DNA of 59,074 nucleotides from assembly GCF_001434295.1 (NCBI RefSeq), contig NZ_AZFA01000013.1, positions 1-59,074 on the forward strand. The letters run 5' to 3'. Both the position numbers and the translations under genes were made by a program. This DNA is from Companilactobacillus versmoldensis DSM 14857 = KCTC 3814 (GTDB lineage: Bacteria > Bacillota > Bacilli > Lactobacillales > Lactobacillaceae). Below, one piece after another: positions 50,962 through 59,074 of the stretch (position 1 is its first letter; every line of letters begins with the position of its first letter). A model generated the notes under the pieces. The model ran no database searches. It saw nothing but the letters and a program-made list of their open reading frames with translations, and was not told the DNA's origin.

Positions 50962-51642
50962 ATGAAATATCCATTAATTTTATTCGATTTAGATAGCACC
51001 CTATTGGATACCAATTTAAATGCGGAAAAAGCTCTTCAAAAGATGCCGATCGCCCAGAAGTTTTCTTTCAATAGCGAACGACTGGCCTACTGGCATGTCT
51101 TGAACAATTCTTTATGGCAACAATACGAAAGCAATCAGATCACCAAAGATCAATTGTTCGACCAACGTTTCAAGCGCTACTTTCAGCATTTTGACGTCCA
51201 AGTCGACACTAGTCCCTTTCAGGACCAATTCATAAAATTATTTGCCCAAGAGCATGAATTGATGCCCCATGCCGTTGATCTGCTTGATTCCTTGTCTGAC
51301 CATCAATTGTACGTCATCTCTAATGGGACCAAGTTCAAGCAGCAGCAACAGATAAAAGGCGCTAACATCGGCTCTTACTTTAGAAAAGTTATTTTATCGG
51401 AATACCTAGGCTACAAGAAACCGGATCCTAAATTTTTCCAGTCGATGTCGCAAGTCATCGGCGATAATGATTTCTCAGATATGCTAGTCGTGGGCGATTC
51501 TTTGTCTGCCGACATTCAAGGCGCCAATCGTGCGGGGATCGACAGCGTTTGGTACAATCCCAGCAAATCGGTCAACAAAGGTAGTCAAAAGCCAACTTAT
51601 GAAGTCGACGACTTGCTACAGATCCAAAATATTTTACGGTAA
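50962..51642 (+). CDS. YjjG-type HAD hydrolase (nucleotidase)
   Basis: A 226-residue HAD phosphatase with FDLDSTLLDT as motif I (nucleophile Asp and acid/base Asp), LYVISNGTKFKQQQQI as motif II, GYKKPDPKFF with the motif III Lys, and VVGDSLSADIQGANRAGIDS as motif IV. The alpha-helical cap and length match YjjG-like noncanonical pyrimidine nucleotidases, which clear abnormal nucleotides; sugar phosphatase activity is possible. Transcribed alone, from a GAGGTTTT site to a strong terminator. Confidence 0.88.
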   Translation: MKYPLILFDLDSTLLDTNLNAEKALQKMPIAQKFSFNSERLAYWHVLNNSLWQQYESNQITKDQLFDQRFKRYFQHFDVQVDTSPFQDQFIKLFAQEHELMPHAVDLLDSLSDHQLYVISNGTKFKQQQQIKGANIGSYFRKVILSEYLGYKKPDPKFFQSMSQVIGDNDFSDMLVVGDSLSADIQGANRAGIDSVWYNPSKSVNKGSQKPTYEVDDLLQIQNILR

Positions 51643-51644
51643 AC

Positions 51645-51675
51645 AAAAAGTCGAGGAAAATTCCTCGGCTTTTTT
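51645..51675. terminator. Terminator between the HAD gene and the flavin reductase operon
   Basis: A stem of GTCGAGGAA with TTCCTCGGC (one G-T pair) between A and T runs. It can serve both converging transcripts. Confidence 0.85.
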
Positions 51676-51684
51676 CGTAATCTA

Positions 51685-52911
51685 TTAGTGTTCGGATGCT
51701 CCTGAATTGGCATCGACATCTGGCTTCTTGTCGGCATCGTCTTTTGAGCTGGCTGAACCTTGTGATGCTCCGGCGTTTGCGTCGACTTGATTGTTAGGGT
51801 CGTCGACAAGTTTTTTACCGGTCTGCTTGAGATAAGAAGCAACGATTGGATATAGATCCAAGACCCATTCATTGACTCCGCGGTAGTTGCCGTCGGCATC
51901 GTGCATTGCATGGTAGTAGTGCATGATGTGCTTAGTTTCATTGTTGCCAGGTACGGCCATTGAAACTAGATCCGTCTTGCCAGTTCTCAATGAGTGGATG
52001 ACCCGTTTTACGTTAGGAATGGCGCGTGGTGGATGGACATCAGTCATCCGGTCACCAACTTGATCAGGCGTCCGTGAAGCGAGCATATCCTTGCCTTCCA
52101 TGGTCTTATTGTAATAGATGAATTGGTTGTTGTCGTCAACGAAGGTCAATTCCATTGGCATCGTGTTAAAGAAGTAGTTAAGTTGATCAACGGTCAAAAG
52201 CCCGCGATCCAATTTAACATAGGCGCTGCCTTCAACGGCGTTAGTCTTAACGGCTGCTTGCTCGACCCAGTCTTTAGCTTTCATCTCAACGTTAGTTACG
52301 GTCGTGTCGACTGGATGCGTAGCATCGAGGTCTTCGGCTTCAAAAGCGTCGTCAGCTTCTTCGTCAACATGGTTGATGACTTTGACGAATTTGATGAATT
52401 TGTTCAAAGTCGTATGGATGAAGTCGATCGTACCTTGATCCTTCAAATTACCTTTTTCATCAAAGGCCTCTTTAACATTACCTAAAAGGACTTCGTTGCC
52501 GGGAAAGGTAATAGCGCCGACACCAGGTGCTTCAAGGATCTGACGCAAGTGCAATTGAGCCCGGCTTGAACCTTGTGAATAGTATGAAGCTCCAACGATC
52601 ATCACTGGCTTGCCATCTAATGGATGAATGCTGAAAGACAGCCATTCGATCAAGCTCTTCAAAGCTGCTGGCACGGTATGATTGTGCTCTGGCGTGGCGA
52701 TAATGACACCATCGGCTGCTTCGATCTTCTGAGCGATATATTGGATGGCGTCACCATCTGATTGGTCGTCGTCTTCGTTGAACATCGGAATATCGTTGAT
52801 GTCTAGTAATTCGATATCGACCTGACTTCTGAAATGTGTAGCAATGAATTTGAGCAGCTTGCGATTGTATGATTCATCAGCAATCGATCCTGCTATACCA
52901 ACTAGTTTCAT
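51685..52911 (-). CDS. NAD(P)H-dependent FMN reductase fused to a PAS-like domain
   Basis: A 408-residue two-domain protein. Residues 1-180 form a flavodoxin-like FMN reductase: [20 protein letters not shown] (phosphate loop), [20 protein letters not shown] and [20 protein letters not shown]. After an acidic linker, residues about 250-370 resemble a DUF438-type PAS domain: [20 protein letters not shown] with [14 protein letters not shown] and R.PDQVG..MTDVHPP, which usually binds a haem or flavin and senses redox state. The last 30 residues are Asp/Ser-rich. The N domain is a paralogue of the next gene upstream. Both probably feed electrons from NAD(P)H to the flavoprotein reductase encoded divergently. 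Confidence 0.82.
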   Translation of the reverse strand: MKLVGIAGSIADESYNRKLLKFIATHFRSQVDIELLDINDIPMFNEDDDQSDGDAIQYIAQKIEAADGVIIATPEHNHTVPAALKSLIEWLSFSIHPLDGKPVMIVGASYYSQGSSRAQLHLRQILEAPGVGAITFPGNEVLLGNVKEAFDEKGNLKDQGTIDFIHTTLNKFIKFVKVINHVDEEADDAFEAEDLDATHPVDTTVTNVEMKAKDWVEQAAVKTNAVEGSAYVKLDRGLLTVDQLNYFFNTMPMELTFVDDNNQFIYYNKTMEGKDMLASRTPDQVGDRMTDVHPPRAIPNVKRVIHSLRTGKTDLVSMAVPGNNETKHIMHYYHAMHDADGNYRGVNEWVLDLYPIVASYLKQTGKKLVDDPNNQVDANAGASQGSASSKDDADKKPDVDANSGASEH

Positions 52912-52923
52912 AATTATTCCTCC

Positions 52924-53535
52924 TTATTTATTGTCTTCCCAATTAAAATCAGCGGCTTTTTGCTTATTAGCGGCTGTAGCATTATTTAGTTTTCCTGAAA
53001 TCTCAACGAACTTTAAGAAGTCTTGGAACAAGCCATCGAGCTGTTTAGCCGCTTCTTTGTCGTTCAAATTGCCATTGTCGTCGAAGGCTTGCAACGAGTG
53101 AGCCAGCAAGAACTCTGAACTTGGCATGATACGAGCCTTGATCTCGGGTGAATCCAAGACCTGACGCAATTGTGCTTGAGCACGACTTGAACCTAATGAT
53201 CCATATGAAGCACCAGTGATCATCACTGGCTTGTCGACAAATGGATGCTGTCCATATGAGAGCCAAGCTAAGGCGCTCAATAAGACGGCTGGAACTGAAT
53301 GGTCGTATTCAGGAGTTCCGATGATCACGCCATCAGCCTTTTCGACTTTTTTAGCCATTTCCTTAGCACGTTCGGGCACGGTCTTTTCCTTGCTCTTCTT
53401 AAAAATTGGCAGATCCTTGATCTCGATCAATTCGATTTGAGCTTCTTTTTTAAAATGATTCTGCATATATTGTAATAATTTGCGATTTGTTGAACTTTTT
53501 GAGTTGGAACCAACTATAGCGACAAACTTCTTCAT
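52924..53535 (-). CDS. NAD(P)H-dependent FMN reductase
   Basis: A 203-residue flavodoxin-fold reductase. Motifs match the downstream fused protein closely: VGSNSKSSTNRKLLQYM, GVIIGTPEYDHSVPAVLLSA, ITGASYGSLGSSRAQAQLRQ. It reduces free or bound FMN using NAD(P)H in the cytoplasm. It lies 12 bases upstream of the fused gene and about 110 bases downstream of apbE, in one direction, so the three likely form an operon. Tandem duplication followed by PAS acquisition is the simplest history. Confidence 0.88.
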   Translation of the reverse strand: MKKFVAIVGSNSKSSTNRKLLQYMQNHFKKEAQIELIEIKDLPIFKKSKEKTVPERAKEMAKKVEKADGVIIGTPEYDHSVPAVLLSALAWLSYGQHPFVDKPVMITGASYGSLGSSRAQAQLRQVLDSPEIKARIMPSSEFLLAHSLQAFDDNGNLNDKEAAKQLDGLFQDFLKFVEISGKLNNATAANKQKAADFNWEDNK

Positions 53536-53644
53536 ATTAGCTATCCATCCTTTCGGGTTATTCCATAATATATATTTTAGTTATATTTATGTGAAAAATC
53601 AATCAAAGTTTCCAAAAATGTTTAACGCTTACATAATTTAAAAA

Positions 53645-54574
53645 TTATTTTTTATTAAATGCATCTTTTAGACCACTCGTAACGCTGATCTCTAAATCTC
53701 TGGTGATAAAAATTGCTTCGATACCCGGTTCTCGTTCGATCAGCTTCATCCCCTGATCGATACCTTGGTAAAACCCAATCGTTGACCAGATCTCGCCGTC
53801 AACAGAACGGTCAGAAACTATCGTTACGCTGGCCAAATTATTAGCGATCGGATAGCCGGTCTTTGAATCGAACATGTGGTGATACTCGTGACCGTCGACT
53901 ACCAGCTTCCTCTCATAGATGCCAGAGGTACCGATCGATTTCTCCGGTGTTTTTAAGATGCCAATGGGAACGTTACGCGATTTGATTGGGTTTTGGATGC
54001 CGATGCGCCAAAGACTGTCTGGACGAAGGCTGCGGCCGACCAACAAAATATTTCCCCCGAGGTCGATGATGCCCGACTCGACACCAGTCTTCTCCCAAAA
54101 CTCTTTGATCCGATCAGCGATCCAGCCCTTAGCGATACCGCCAAGATCGATCTCCATGCCTGACTTTTTCAAGAAGACCGTTCGTTTATCGTCCTCTAGT
54201 TCAATGCTATTAGCATCGATCTGCTCTAAGCGTTGCTGAATCTGGCTATCTGTCGGTTTGTTAGCTCCCTTAAAGCCAATCTTCCACAGCTTGACCAAAG
54301 GTCCAATAGCAACGTTGAAGCCGAGATCACGTTGGCTGACTTCGACAGCCGTTTTGATCAAATCGTAGTCGTCTTTGGGGACCGCTACTGGCTTGATACC
54401 AGCGTTATGATTGACCGCCATGATCTCTGATTCTGGTCGATTGACGGTCAACTTGTCTTCATAATGCTTGATCAGATCATAGGCTCCATCAAGGTCGTCG
54501 ACCGTGGCCGGTTCAGCGACCGACAGATTGATCAAAGTGCCGAGTGCGTAATACTTTTTATTTATCATTCCCAT
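53645..54574 (-). CDS. apbE: FAD:protein FMN transferase, cytoplasmic form
   Basis: ApbE attaches FMN through a phosphoester to Thr or Ser of carrier domains. The roughly 309-residue protein has the family motifs: EMDLGGIAKG-type EIDLGGIAKGWIAD, GIIDLGGNILLVG, and HHMFDSKTGYPI with the metal-binding residues. There is no signal peptide or lipobox, unlike most ApbE proteins, so it works inside the cell. This fits a cytoplasmic target: the FMN-carrier domain at the end of the divergent flavoprotein. I take ATG 54574, nine bases after AGG; ATG 54583 touches that site. Confidence 0.9.
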   Translation of the reverse strand: MGMINKKYYALGTLINLSVAEPATVDDLDGAYDLIKHYEDKLTVNRPESEIMAVNHNAGIKPVAVPKDDYDLIKTAVEVSQRDLGFNVAIGPLVKLWKIGFKGANKPTDSQIQQRLEQIDANSIELEDDKRTVFLKKSGMEIDLGGIAKGWIADRIKEFWEKTGVESGIIDLGGNILLVGRSLRPDSLWRIGIQNPIKSRNVPIGILKTPEKSIGTSGIYERKLVVDGHEYHHMFDSKTGYPIANNLASVTIVSDRSVDGEIWSTIGFYQGIDQGMKLIEREPGIEAIFITRDLEISVTSGLKDAFNKK

Positions 54575-54675
54575 GGCTTTCATCCTATATACTTTTTTAT
54601 ATATTTCATAGATAAGGTAACATATTCACGAGCAGTTTTCAGGTAATTTTTTGTTCAAACATTCACACATAATCA

Positions 54676-54704
54676 TTCACAGCCATCTTTTTGTGAGTTA
54701 TATT
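54676..54704 (+). promoter_or_regulatory. Promoter of the flavoprotein reductase gene
   Basis: TTCACA (54676-54681), a 17-base spacer and TATATT (54699-54704). The -35 element is part of a direct repeat of ATTCACA (54661-54667 and 54675-54681), which might bind a regulator such as the downstream TetR. Confidence 0.5.
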
Positions 54705-54734
54705 AATCATTGAGGTTAAAAAGGAGAGAAAATT

Positions 54735-56573
54735 ATGTTTAAATCTACTACATCAAATTGGGACGCAACTTATGACGTTGTCGTCCTAGGTTTCGGCGGT
54801 GCCGGTGCCACGGCTGCCCGTTTTGCGGCCGACAATGGTGCCAAGGTACTAGTCGTCGACTCAGCTCCTGAAGGCCACGAAGGCGGAAACACTCGCTATG
54901 CCGGCCAAGTTATTTCCACAGGTTCAAGCCTTAACGACTTGCGGGACTACTACGACGATTTGGCCAAGCCCTTGAATTACGATAAAGATCTTATGGAAAC
55001 TTACGTTCAAGGCTTGTACGACATGCCTAACTTTTTAAAGAAATATCTCGGCGTAGAAAAGCCATTCATCATGGCTGATCATCCCGATTCACCAGTTTCA
55101 AAAGCGCTCTTCTTCATGCGCCACGAATACCCTGAATTGCGCGGTCAAGAAACGCACGATTTGGTAGCCGTTCACGAAGGAGTAGCCGATTCTGCCCTTT
55201 GGAAGAACTTGCGTCAACAAGTTCTCGACCGCTCCGATAAGATCGACGTCTTGTACGAAACTCCCGCAGAGCATATCTATCAAGATCCATACATCAAGTC
55301 AGTTATCGGCGTGCAGATCAAGCGCGATGGCAAGCTGCTCGACGTCAAAGCCAACAATGGTGTCGTCATGGCAACTGGAGGCTTTGAAAACAACCCTGAG
55401 ATGGTCGAAAACTATCTCGGCGAAACGAGTCTGAATCCAATCGGTTCTCTCTACAATAAAGGTGCCGGAGTCAAAATGGCTGAAGATGTTGGCGCAAAAT
55501 TGTACAACATGGCTAATTACGAATCATATGGTATCTTCCATGGTTTAACACCTAAACCTGCTGAAGGCGAGCGTTCGCAATTTCTACCCTTCGATTGGCC
55601 TGCTTTCCATCAAGGAAGCTTGATGGTCGTCGGCGATGACGGAACTCGTTACTTCGACGAAAACGAGATGCATCGTCACGGACATATCCAAAACCACGGC
55701 GAATGGAGAATTCCTAACGCACAGCTCCACCCTTACGTTATTTTCGATCAAAAGAAATATGAGGCACTGGTCAATGACTCCGATGCTCCATACCCTGAAA
55801 TCATGAAGCAAGTTGTCAAAGCCGACACCGTAAAAGATTTGGCCAAGATCATGGACGTTGACGTCAAAGTCCTTAAAGATACGATCAAGGTCTTCAATCG
55901 TTTCGCTAAAAAGGGTCGCGACTTTGCCTTCAATCGTGACGGCAAAACTTTGACGGCCTTCAACGAAGACGGTCCTTACTATGCTTTGGCAATGGTTCAA
56001 GGATTGTTGAATACGCAAGGCGGTCCGGTCCACAACCAGAAGACTGAAGTGCTCGATCCTGACGGCAACGTCATCCCTCATCTTTATGCTGTCGGTGAAC
56101 TAGGCAGTTTGATGGGACGTAAGTACAATGGCGGTAGCAATCTGGCTGAGAATTTGATCTTTGGTCAAATTGCTGGTCAAGAAGCTGCTAAGATCAAGGC
56201 TCAAGTTCAAGAGCCACAAGTAAAATCCAACGAAAATACTAGTCAAAATACTCAAGGAATCGGTTCCGACGTTGGCGAAGAAGACTTCAAGACTGGCCCT
56301 AATCAATTCATCGGAACTTCGACTGCCGGAATGGGAAACGAGATCGTCGTCCGGGTGACCGTTGATGAAGATCAAAATATCAAAGATATTGAAGTCTTGA
56401 AACAAAGCGAATCAGACGACTACGGACTCAAAGCAGTCAAAGAATTGCCCGATGAGATCGTGGCTAAGAATTCGACTGACGTTGATACTATTTCTGGTGC
56501 TTCAGCATCCAGCAAAGCTATCAAAGAAGCCGTTAATAATGCATTGAAACAAGCTAAACAAGTTACTGAATAA
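54735..56573 (+). CDS. Fumarate-reductase-like flavoprotein with C-terminal FMN-carrier domain
   Basis: A 612-residue cytoplasmic enzyme without signal peptide or haem motif. Residues 1-500 are an FAD domain of the SdhA/FrdA type: VVLGFGGAGATAARFAADNG, ATGGFENN, and VGELGSLMGRKYNGGSNLAE near the end. In fumarate reductases that last motif contains an Arg that binds the substrate carboxylate; here the position is Tyr464. Residues about 525-610 are an FMN_bind domain with DTISGAS (584-590), the ApbE flavinylation motif, with Ser590 as acceptor. Electrons would pass from NAD(P)H through the neighbouring FMN reductases or directly to the covalent FMN, then FAD, then an alkene substrate. The altered motif suggests a substrate other than fumarate. 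Confidence 0.87.
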   Translation: MFKSTTSNWDATYDVVVLGFGGAGATAARFAADNGAKVLVVDSAPEGHEGGNTRYAGQVISTGSSLNDLRDYYDDLAKPLNYDKDLMETYVQGLYDMPNFLKKYLGVEKPFIMADHPDSPVSKALFFMRHEYPELRGQETHDLVAVHEGVADSALWKNLRQQVLDRSDKIDVLYETPAEHIYQDPYIKSVIGVQIKRDGKLLDVKANNGVVMATGGFENNPEMVENYLGETSLNPIGSLYNKGAGVKMAEDVGAKLYNMANYESYGIFHGLTPKPAEGERSQFLPFDWPAFHQGSLMVVGDDGTRYFDENEMHRHGHIQNHGEWRIPNAQLHPYVIFDQKKYEALVNDSDAPYPEIMKQVVKADTVKDLAKIMDVDVKVLKDTIKVFNRFAKKGRDFAFNRDGKTLTAFNEDGPYYALAMVQGLLNTQGGPVHNQKTEVLDPDGNVIPHLYAVGELGSLMGRKYNGGSNLAENLIFGQIAGQEAAKIKAQVQEPQVKSNENTSQNTQGIGSDVGEEDFKTGPNQFIGTSTAGMGNEIVVRVTVDEDQNIKDIEVLKQSESDDYGLKAVKELPDEIVAKNSTDVDTISGASASSKAIKEAVNNALKQAKQVTE

Positions 56574-56620
56574 AAAGAAAAATCACTGAGAAAAATTATC
56601 ATTTTTCCAGTGATTTTTTT
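56574..56620 (+). terminator. Terminator of the flavoprotein reductase gene
   Basis: AAAAATCACTG and CAGTGATTTTT (56578-56588 region and 56609-56619) form the stem, followed by T7. Confidence 0.85.
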
Positions 56621-56662
56621 GCTTTTTATGCTAAAATTATATTTGATTAGGGGGGATAAGTT

Positions 56663-57241
56663 ATGGGACTGGATAAACGTGTAGCCAAAACAAATGATGC
56701 GATCCAAGATGCCTTGGTCTTTTTAGCGCAGTCGATGCCGCTTGAAAAAATCACCGTAACGGCCTTGGCTAAGACTGCTCAGATCAGTCGAAAGACCTTT
56801 TACGATCGTTATTCCGACGTCAACGACTTGGTCTCTTGCCTACGAAACAACGTCGTATCTAGGTTCGAGGAAGTTTTCGTTCCCCCACTGAATTGCAACA
56901 ACAAAAAAAGTCACCAAGCCATCATTGATTTTTTGGATTTTGCTAAAGAAAATCGTGAATTGATCTCGGTGCTGAAGACCAACGACAGTCCCTATGTTGA
57001 CTTGGCCATCAAACGCAGAGCCAAAGCATTCGAAAATTACTTGATCGAATCGATCCACTATTCACCTGAAAAAGCTACTTCGATCGCCCCTTGGCTGATA
57101 ACATTTTACTTTCGAGGCTTGGAGCATTTGACTGGTGTCTGGCTGTTCTCGAAAAATTCTCTGGATGAGAACGACATGGTAAAATTGATCGATCTGCTAT
57201 TCTACTCGCCGATCGAAAGCATCAAAAAAGACGATGTCTAA
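56663..57241 (+). CDS. TetR/AcrR family regulator beside the flavoprotein reductase
   Basis: A 192-residue TetR protein. The helix-turn-helix is ITVTALAKTAQISRKTFYDR followed by YSDVNDLV. The C-terminal domain is of the short TetR_C type found in DhaS-like proteins. A GGGGGGATAAG site lies ahead of the ATG. It follows the reductase gene in the same direction after a terminator, so it has its own promoter, and it is the natural candidate regulator of the reductase and the divergent apbE operon. The effector may be the reductase substrate. Confidence 0.85.
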   Translation: MGLDKRVAKTNDAIQDALVFLAQSMPLEKITVTALAKTAQISRKTFYDRYSDVNDLVSCLRNNVVSRFEEVFVPPLNCNNKKSHQAIIDFLDFAKENRELISVLKTNDSPYVDLAIKRRAKAFENYLIESIHYSPEKATSIAPWLITFYFRGLEHLTGVWLFSKNSLDENDMVKLIDLLFYSPIESIKKDDV

Positions 57242-57265
57242 ACCCAGTAAGGCATCGTCTTTTTA
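57224..57265 (+). terminator. Terminator of the TetR gene
   Basis: AAAAAAGACGATG at the gene end pairs with CATCGTCTTTTT (57253-57264) around a loop containing AAACCCAGTA. Confidence 0.75.
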
Positions 57266-57650
57266 CTAGAAAGGATTGAACTTCAAAACTTATCCCATGT
57301 GTTATTGCAGACAAAACTTTTTATGCCCTTGAACGGGAAACGTGTTTGCAAGGACCCAGAACTACCTTGCACATTTAACTTCATTTTATCTAGCATAACA
57401 ACTAAATGTAGTATACGCCTACTTACTAAAATATGTAACACATTATATTAAATATATAATAAAATGTATATTATCTTTTGTAATATAAAACATATTTATT
57501 TCTAGAACAGTTGGATTGGTTATCTCATAAAATTAGAATCACCTTTTTTGAGAAATCATTTTAGATATTAATTGCTGATACAGCAGGTGTTTTACCAACC
57601 TATTCTCAGTTTGATTATTAATCGTTGAAGAAGTTTTTTTAATTTTAGAC
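57266..57650. other. Non-coding interval with small hairpins
   Basis: About 385 bases without a convincing gene. Near 57326-57371 lie CCCTTGAACGGG and a TGCAAGG/CCTTGCA pair (57347-57353 with 57365-57371), in less AT-rich text than the surroundings. The rest is very AT-rich. A small RNA is conceivable, but no promoter or terminator supports it. Confidence 0.3.
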
Positions 57651-57966
57651 TTTACAACTGAAAAAATAATGCTAGTATAAATTACATCGAGATAAAGACG
57701 TGAAGAAAGAGGAGTAAGATTTTTCAATCTGACAGTGAATCGGGAATGGTGAGAACCCGAGCAGATGAGAATTATCTGAATAACACTTTCCAAGTTTCTG
57801 ACTGAAATGATTTTATCAAACTAGGTTCAGACGTGTGACTGGGACGTTATCATCCAGTGGAGTATGTTAGTACTCTTATTAAGGTGGCCTATCTTCGGAT
57901 AGGCAAACTGGGTGGTACCGCGAAAAGTCTTTCGTCCCTTTTATTAGGGATGGAAGGCTTTTTTTA
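57651..57966 (+). ncRNA. T-box riboswitch (tRNA-Asn) with promoter and terminator, controlling asnA
   Basis: A promoter-like TTTACA (57651-57656) and extended -10 (TGCTAGTATAA, 57670-57680) open the leader. The T-box sequence GGGTGGTACCGCG is at 57910-57922. Stem I spans about 57690-57830 and contains GAATAACAC, in which AAC at 57782-57784 is the likely specifier codon for asparagine. A terminator (57927-57966: GTCTTTCGTCCC with GGGATGGAAGGC, then T7) follows and competes with the antiterminator. Uncharged tRNA-Asn would permit asnA transcription. Confidence 0.93.
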
Positions 57967-58018
57967 TTACCTCCATTTCCAGCGTTTTATCGACAATAAT
58001 TTTTAAAGGAGAGTTATC

Positions 58019-59026
58019 ATGCACATTATTAAACCGAAGGATTATCAACCAAAATTATCAACTAAGCAAACTCAAGCTGCTATCCGCTTTATCCGTGAAA
58101 CATTCCAAGATGAATTTGGTAAGGAATTGAATCTTTCTCGTATTTCTGCACCAATGTTTCTAGAAAAGGACACCGGTTTAAATGATAACCTTAATGGTGT
58201 TGAAAAACCTGTATCCTTTGAAATGAAAGATATGCCTGGAAAGACTATCGAAATCGTCCACTCACTTGCTAAGTGGAAACGTTGGGCCTTAAAACACTAT
58301 GACTTCAAGCTTGGCGAAGGTCTTTACACTAACATGAACGCTATCAGAAAAGACGAAGATCTCGACAACTTTCACTCAATCTACGTTGACCAATGGGATT
58401 GGGAAAAAGTCATCAAAAAAGAAGATCGTACGAAAGAAACTTTGGAAGCCACCGTTAGACAAATTTTCAAAGTCATCAAGCATATGGAACACGAAGTTTG
58501 GTACAAATTCCCTGAAGCAGTTCACCATTTACCAGATGAAATCCACTTCGTAACTTCTCAAGAACTAGAAGACAGATGGCCTGACAAGACTCCTAGAGAA
58601 CGCGAAAATGCCATAACTAAAGAGCTTGGCTGTGTCTTCATCGAGCAAATCGGTGGCGCTCTAAAGAGTGGCAAGCCTCATGACTTGCGTGCCCCCGACT
58701 ACGATGACTGGAAACTAAACGGCGATATCATGTTCTGGTACGAGCCACTGGATCAAGCCATCGAAATTTCTTCAATGGGTGTCAGAGTTGATGCTAAATC
58801 AATGGCTGAACAATTGAAGATCACAGATGAAGAACAAAGACTAGAATTGCCATACCACAAGATGATTATGAGTGAAGAACTCCCCTTCACCATCGGTGGT
58901 GGTATCGGACAATCAAGACTTTGCATGTTGCTACTAGGCAAAGCCCATGTCGGCGAAGTCCAAGCATCAGTTTGGCCTGACGAATACATCAAAGATTGCG
59001 CCAAATACAACATTCATATTCTATAG
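58019..59026 (+). CDS. asnA: Aspartate-ammonia ligase
   Basis: Makes asparagine from aspartate, ammonia and ATP. The 335-residue protein has the class II aminoacyl-tRNA-synthetase-like fold: [20 protein letters not shown] at the start, [49 protein letters not shown]-type [10 protein letters not shown], and [20 protein letters not shown] at the end. Length is normal. AAAGGAGAG precedes the ATG. It is controlled by the T-box immediately upstream and is monocistronic within the window. Confidence 0.97.
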   Translation: MHIIKPKDYQPKLSTKQTQAAIRFIRETFQDEFGKELNLSRISAPMFLEKDTGLNDNLNGVEKPVSFEMKDMPGKTIEIVHSLAKWKRWALKHYDFKLGEGLYTNMNAIRKDEDLDNFHSIYVDQWDWEKVIKKEDRTKETLEATVRQIFKVIKHMEHEVWYKFPEAVHHLPDEIHFVTSQELEDRWPDKTPRERENAITKELGCVFIEQIGGALKSGKPHDLRAPDYDDWKLNGDIMFWYEPLDQAIEISSMGVRVDAKSMAEQLKITDEEQRLELPYHKMIMSEELPFTIGGGIGQSRLCMLLLGKAHVGEVQASVWPDEYIKDCAKYNIHIL

Positions 59027-59074
59027 TAGAAACTACCTAAAAGACTTCCAGAAAAAAATGGCTCTAAGTCAAAT

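Noticed and set aside
57320-57375. Possible small structured RNA or tRNA remnant
   Set aside because: Only two short stems, no tRNA arms, promoter or terminator; kept only as a note on the intergenic interval.
57539-57793. Minus-strand 84-codon open frame
   Set aside because: It lies antisense to the T-box leader of asnA, whose conserved sequence explains the region; no ribosome binding site was found.
1-59074. CRISPR arrays, insertion sequences, prophage or integrase genes, tRNA attachment sites
   Set aside because: I looked for regularly spaced repeats, transposase motifs and tRNA-like cloverleafs and saw none.

Overview
The window comes from a low-GC Gram-positive bacterium, most likely a member of the Lactobacillaceae. 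Supporting signs are strong AGGAGG-type ribosome binding sites, a T-box in front of asnA, an Nramp transporter followed by a universal stress protein, a GlcU-type sugar uptake protein, a C69 dipeptidase and a Wzx/Wzy exopolysaccharide locus headed by the Gram-positive CpsC/CpsD/CpsB phosphoregulatory trio. The oxidative TCA branch (aconitase, citrate synthase, isocitrate dehydrogenase) is uncommon in this family and may point to a Companilactobacillus-like lineage, but the genus is an inference. I saw no rRNA, tRNA, CRISPR array or insertion sequence.

Layout. 0-3.6 kb: a small membrane protein and a TetR regulator divergent from a MacB/FtsX-type ABC exporter, with a perfect operator-like palindrome between them. 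3.7-10 kb: an orphan cobT, then the acn-citrate synthase-icd operon on the minus strand. 10-20.5 kb: housekeeping and accessory genes (HAD phosphatase, YisL-like protein, cyclophilin, GNAT, mntH-usp, beta-helix protein, TerB_N protein). Two genes here are broken: glcU by an in-frame TAA and a WYL regulator by a one-base frameshift. 20.7-24.2 kb: a dipeptidase and a divergent LysR/nitronate monooxygenase pair with two nearly identical operator palindromes. The pair is bracketed by two identical 35-bp terminator copies.

24.2-37.3 kb (minus strand) is an exopolysaccharide operon in the order CpsC, CpsD, CpsB, priming transferase, Wzy, two GT4 enzymes, Stealth phosphotransferase, Gtf3-like transferase, GT2, Glf, Wzx, LCP ligase. 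Two glycosyltransferases carry single-base frameshifts, and two genes (glf, Stealth) appear to start at ATT and ATC codons behind good ribosome binding sites. Glf suggests galactofuranose in the polymer. Upstream lies a 780-bp region with two tiny ORFs and two terminators.

38.1-49.3 kb: sbcDC, an acidic-tailed unknown, then an AT-rich accessory island. The island holds a DEDDh exonuclease-BRCT protein with a small partner, a BacA/prephenate-dehydratase-like protein, a 53-aa ORF, and a two-gene cassette (EVE-like plus DUF3883-type nuclease; DUF262-DUF1524 GmrSD-like) that looks like modification-dependent restriction. The BacA-like gene is preceded by the clearest regulatory find in the window: a 19-residue leader peptide with four Phe codons in its last eight residues, followed by mutually exclusive hairpins and a 12-bp terminator. 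This is a phenylalanine attenuator of classical design.

49.3-59 kb: two secreted or anchored proteins, a HAD hydrolase, and a flavin reductase module. The module consists of two FMN reductases (one fused to a PAS-like domain), a cytoplasmic ApbE flavin transferase, and a fumarate-reductase-like flavoprotein with a C-terminal FMN-carrier domain, followed by a TetR regulator. It reads as a soluble, NAD(P)H-fed anaerobic reductase whose substrate is probably not fumarate. The window ends with a T-box-controlled asnA. No sequence search was run; family calls rest on recognised motifs.
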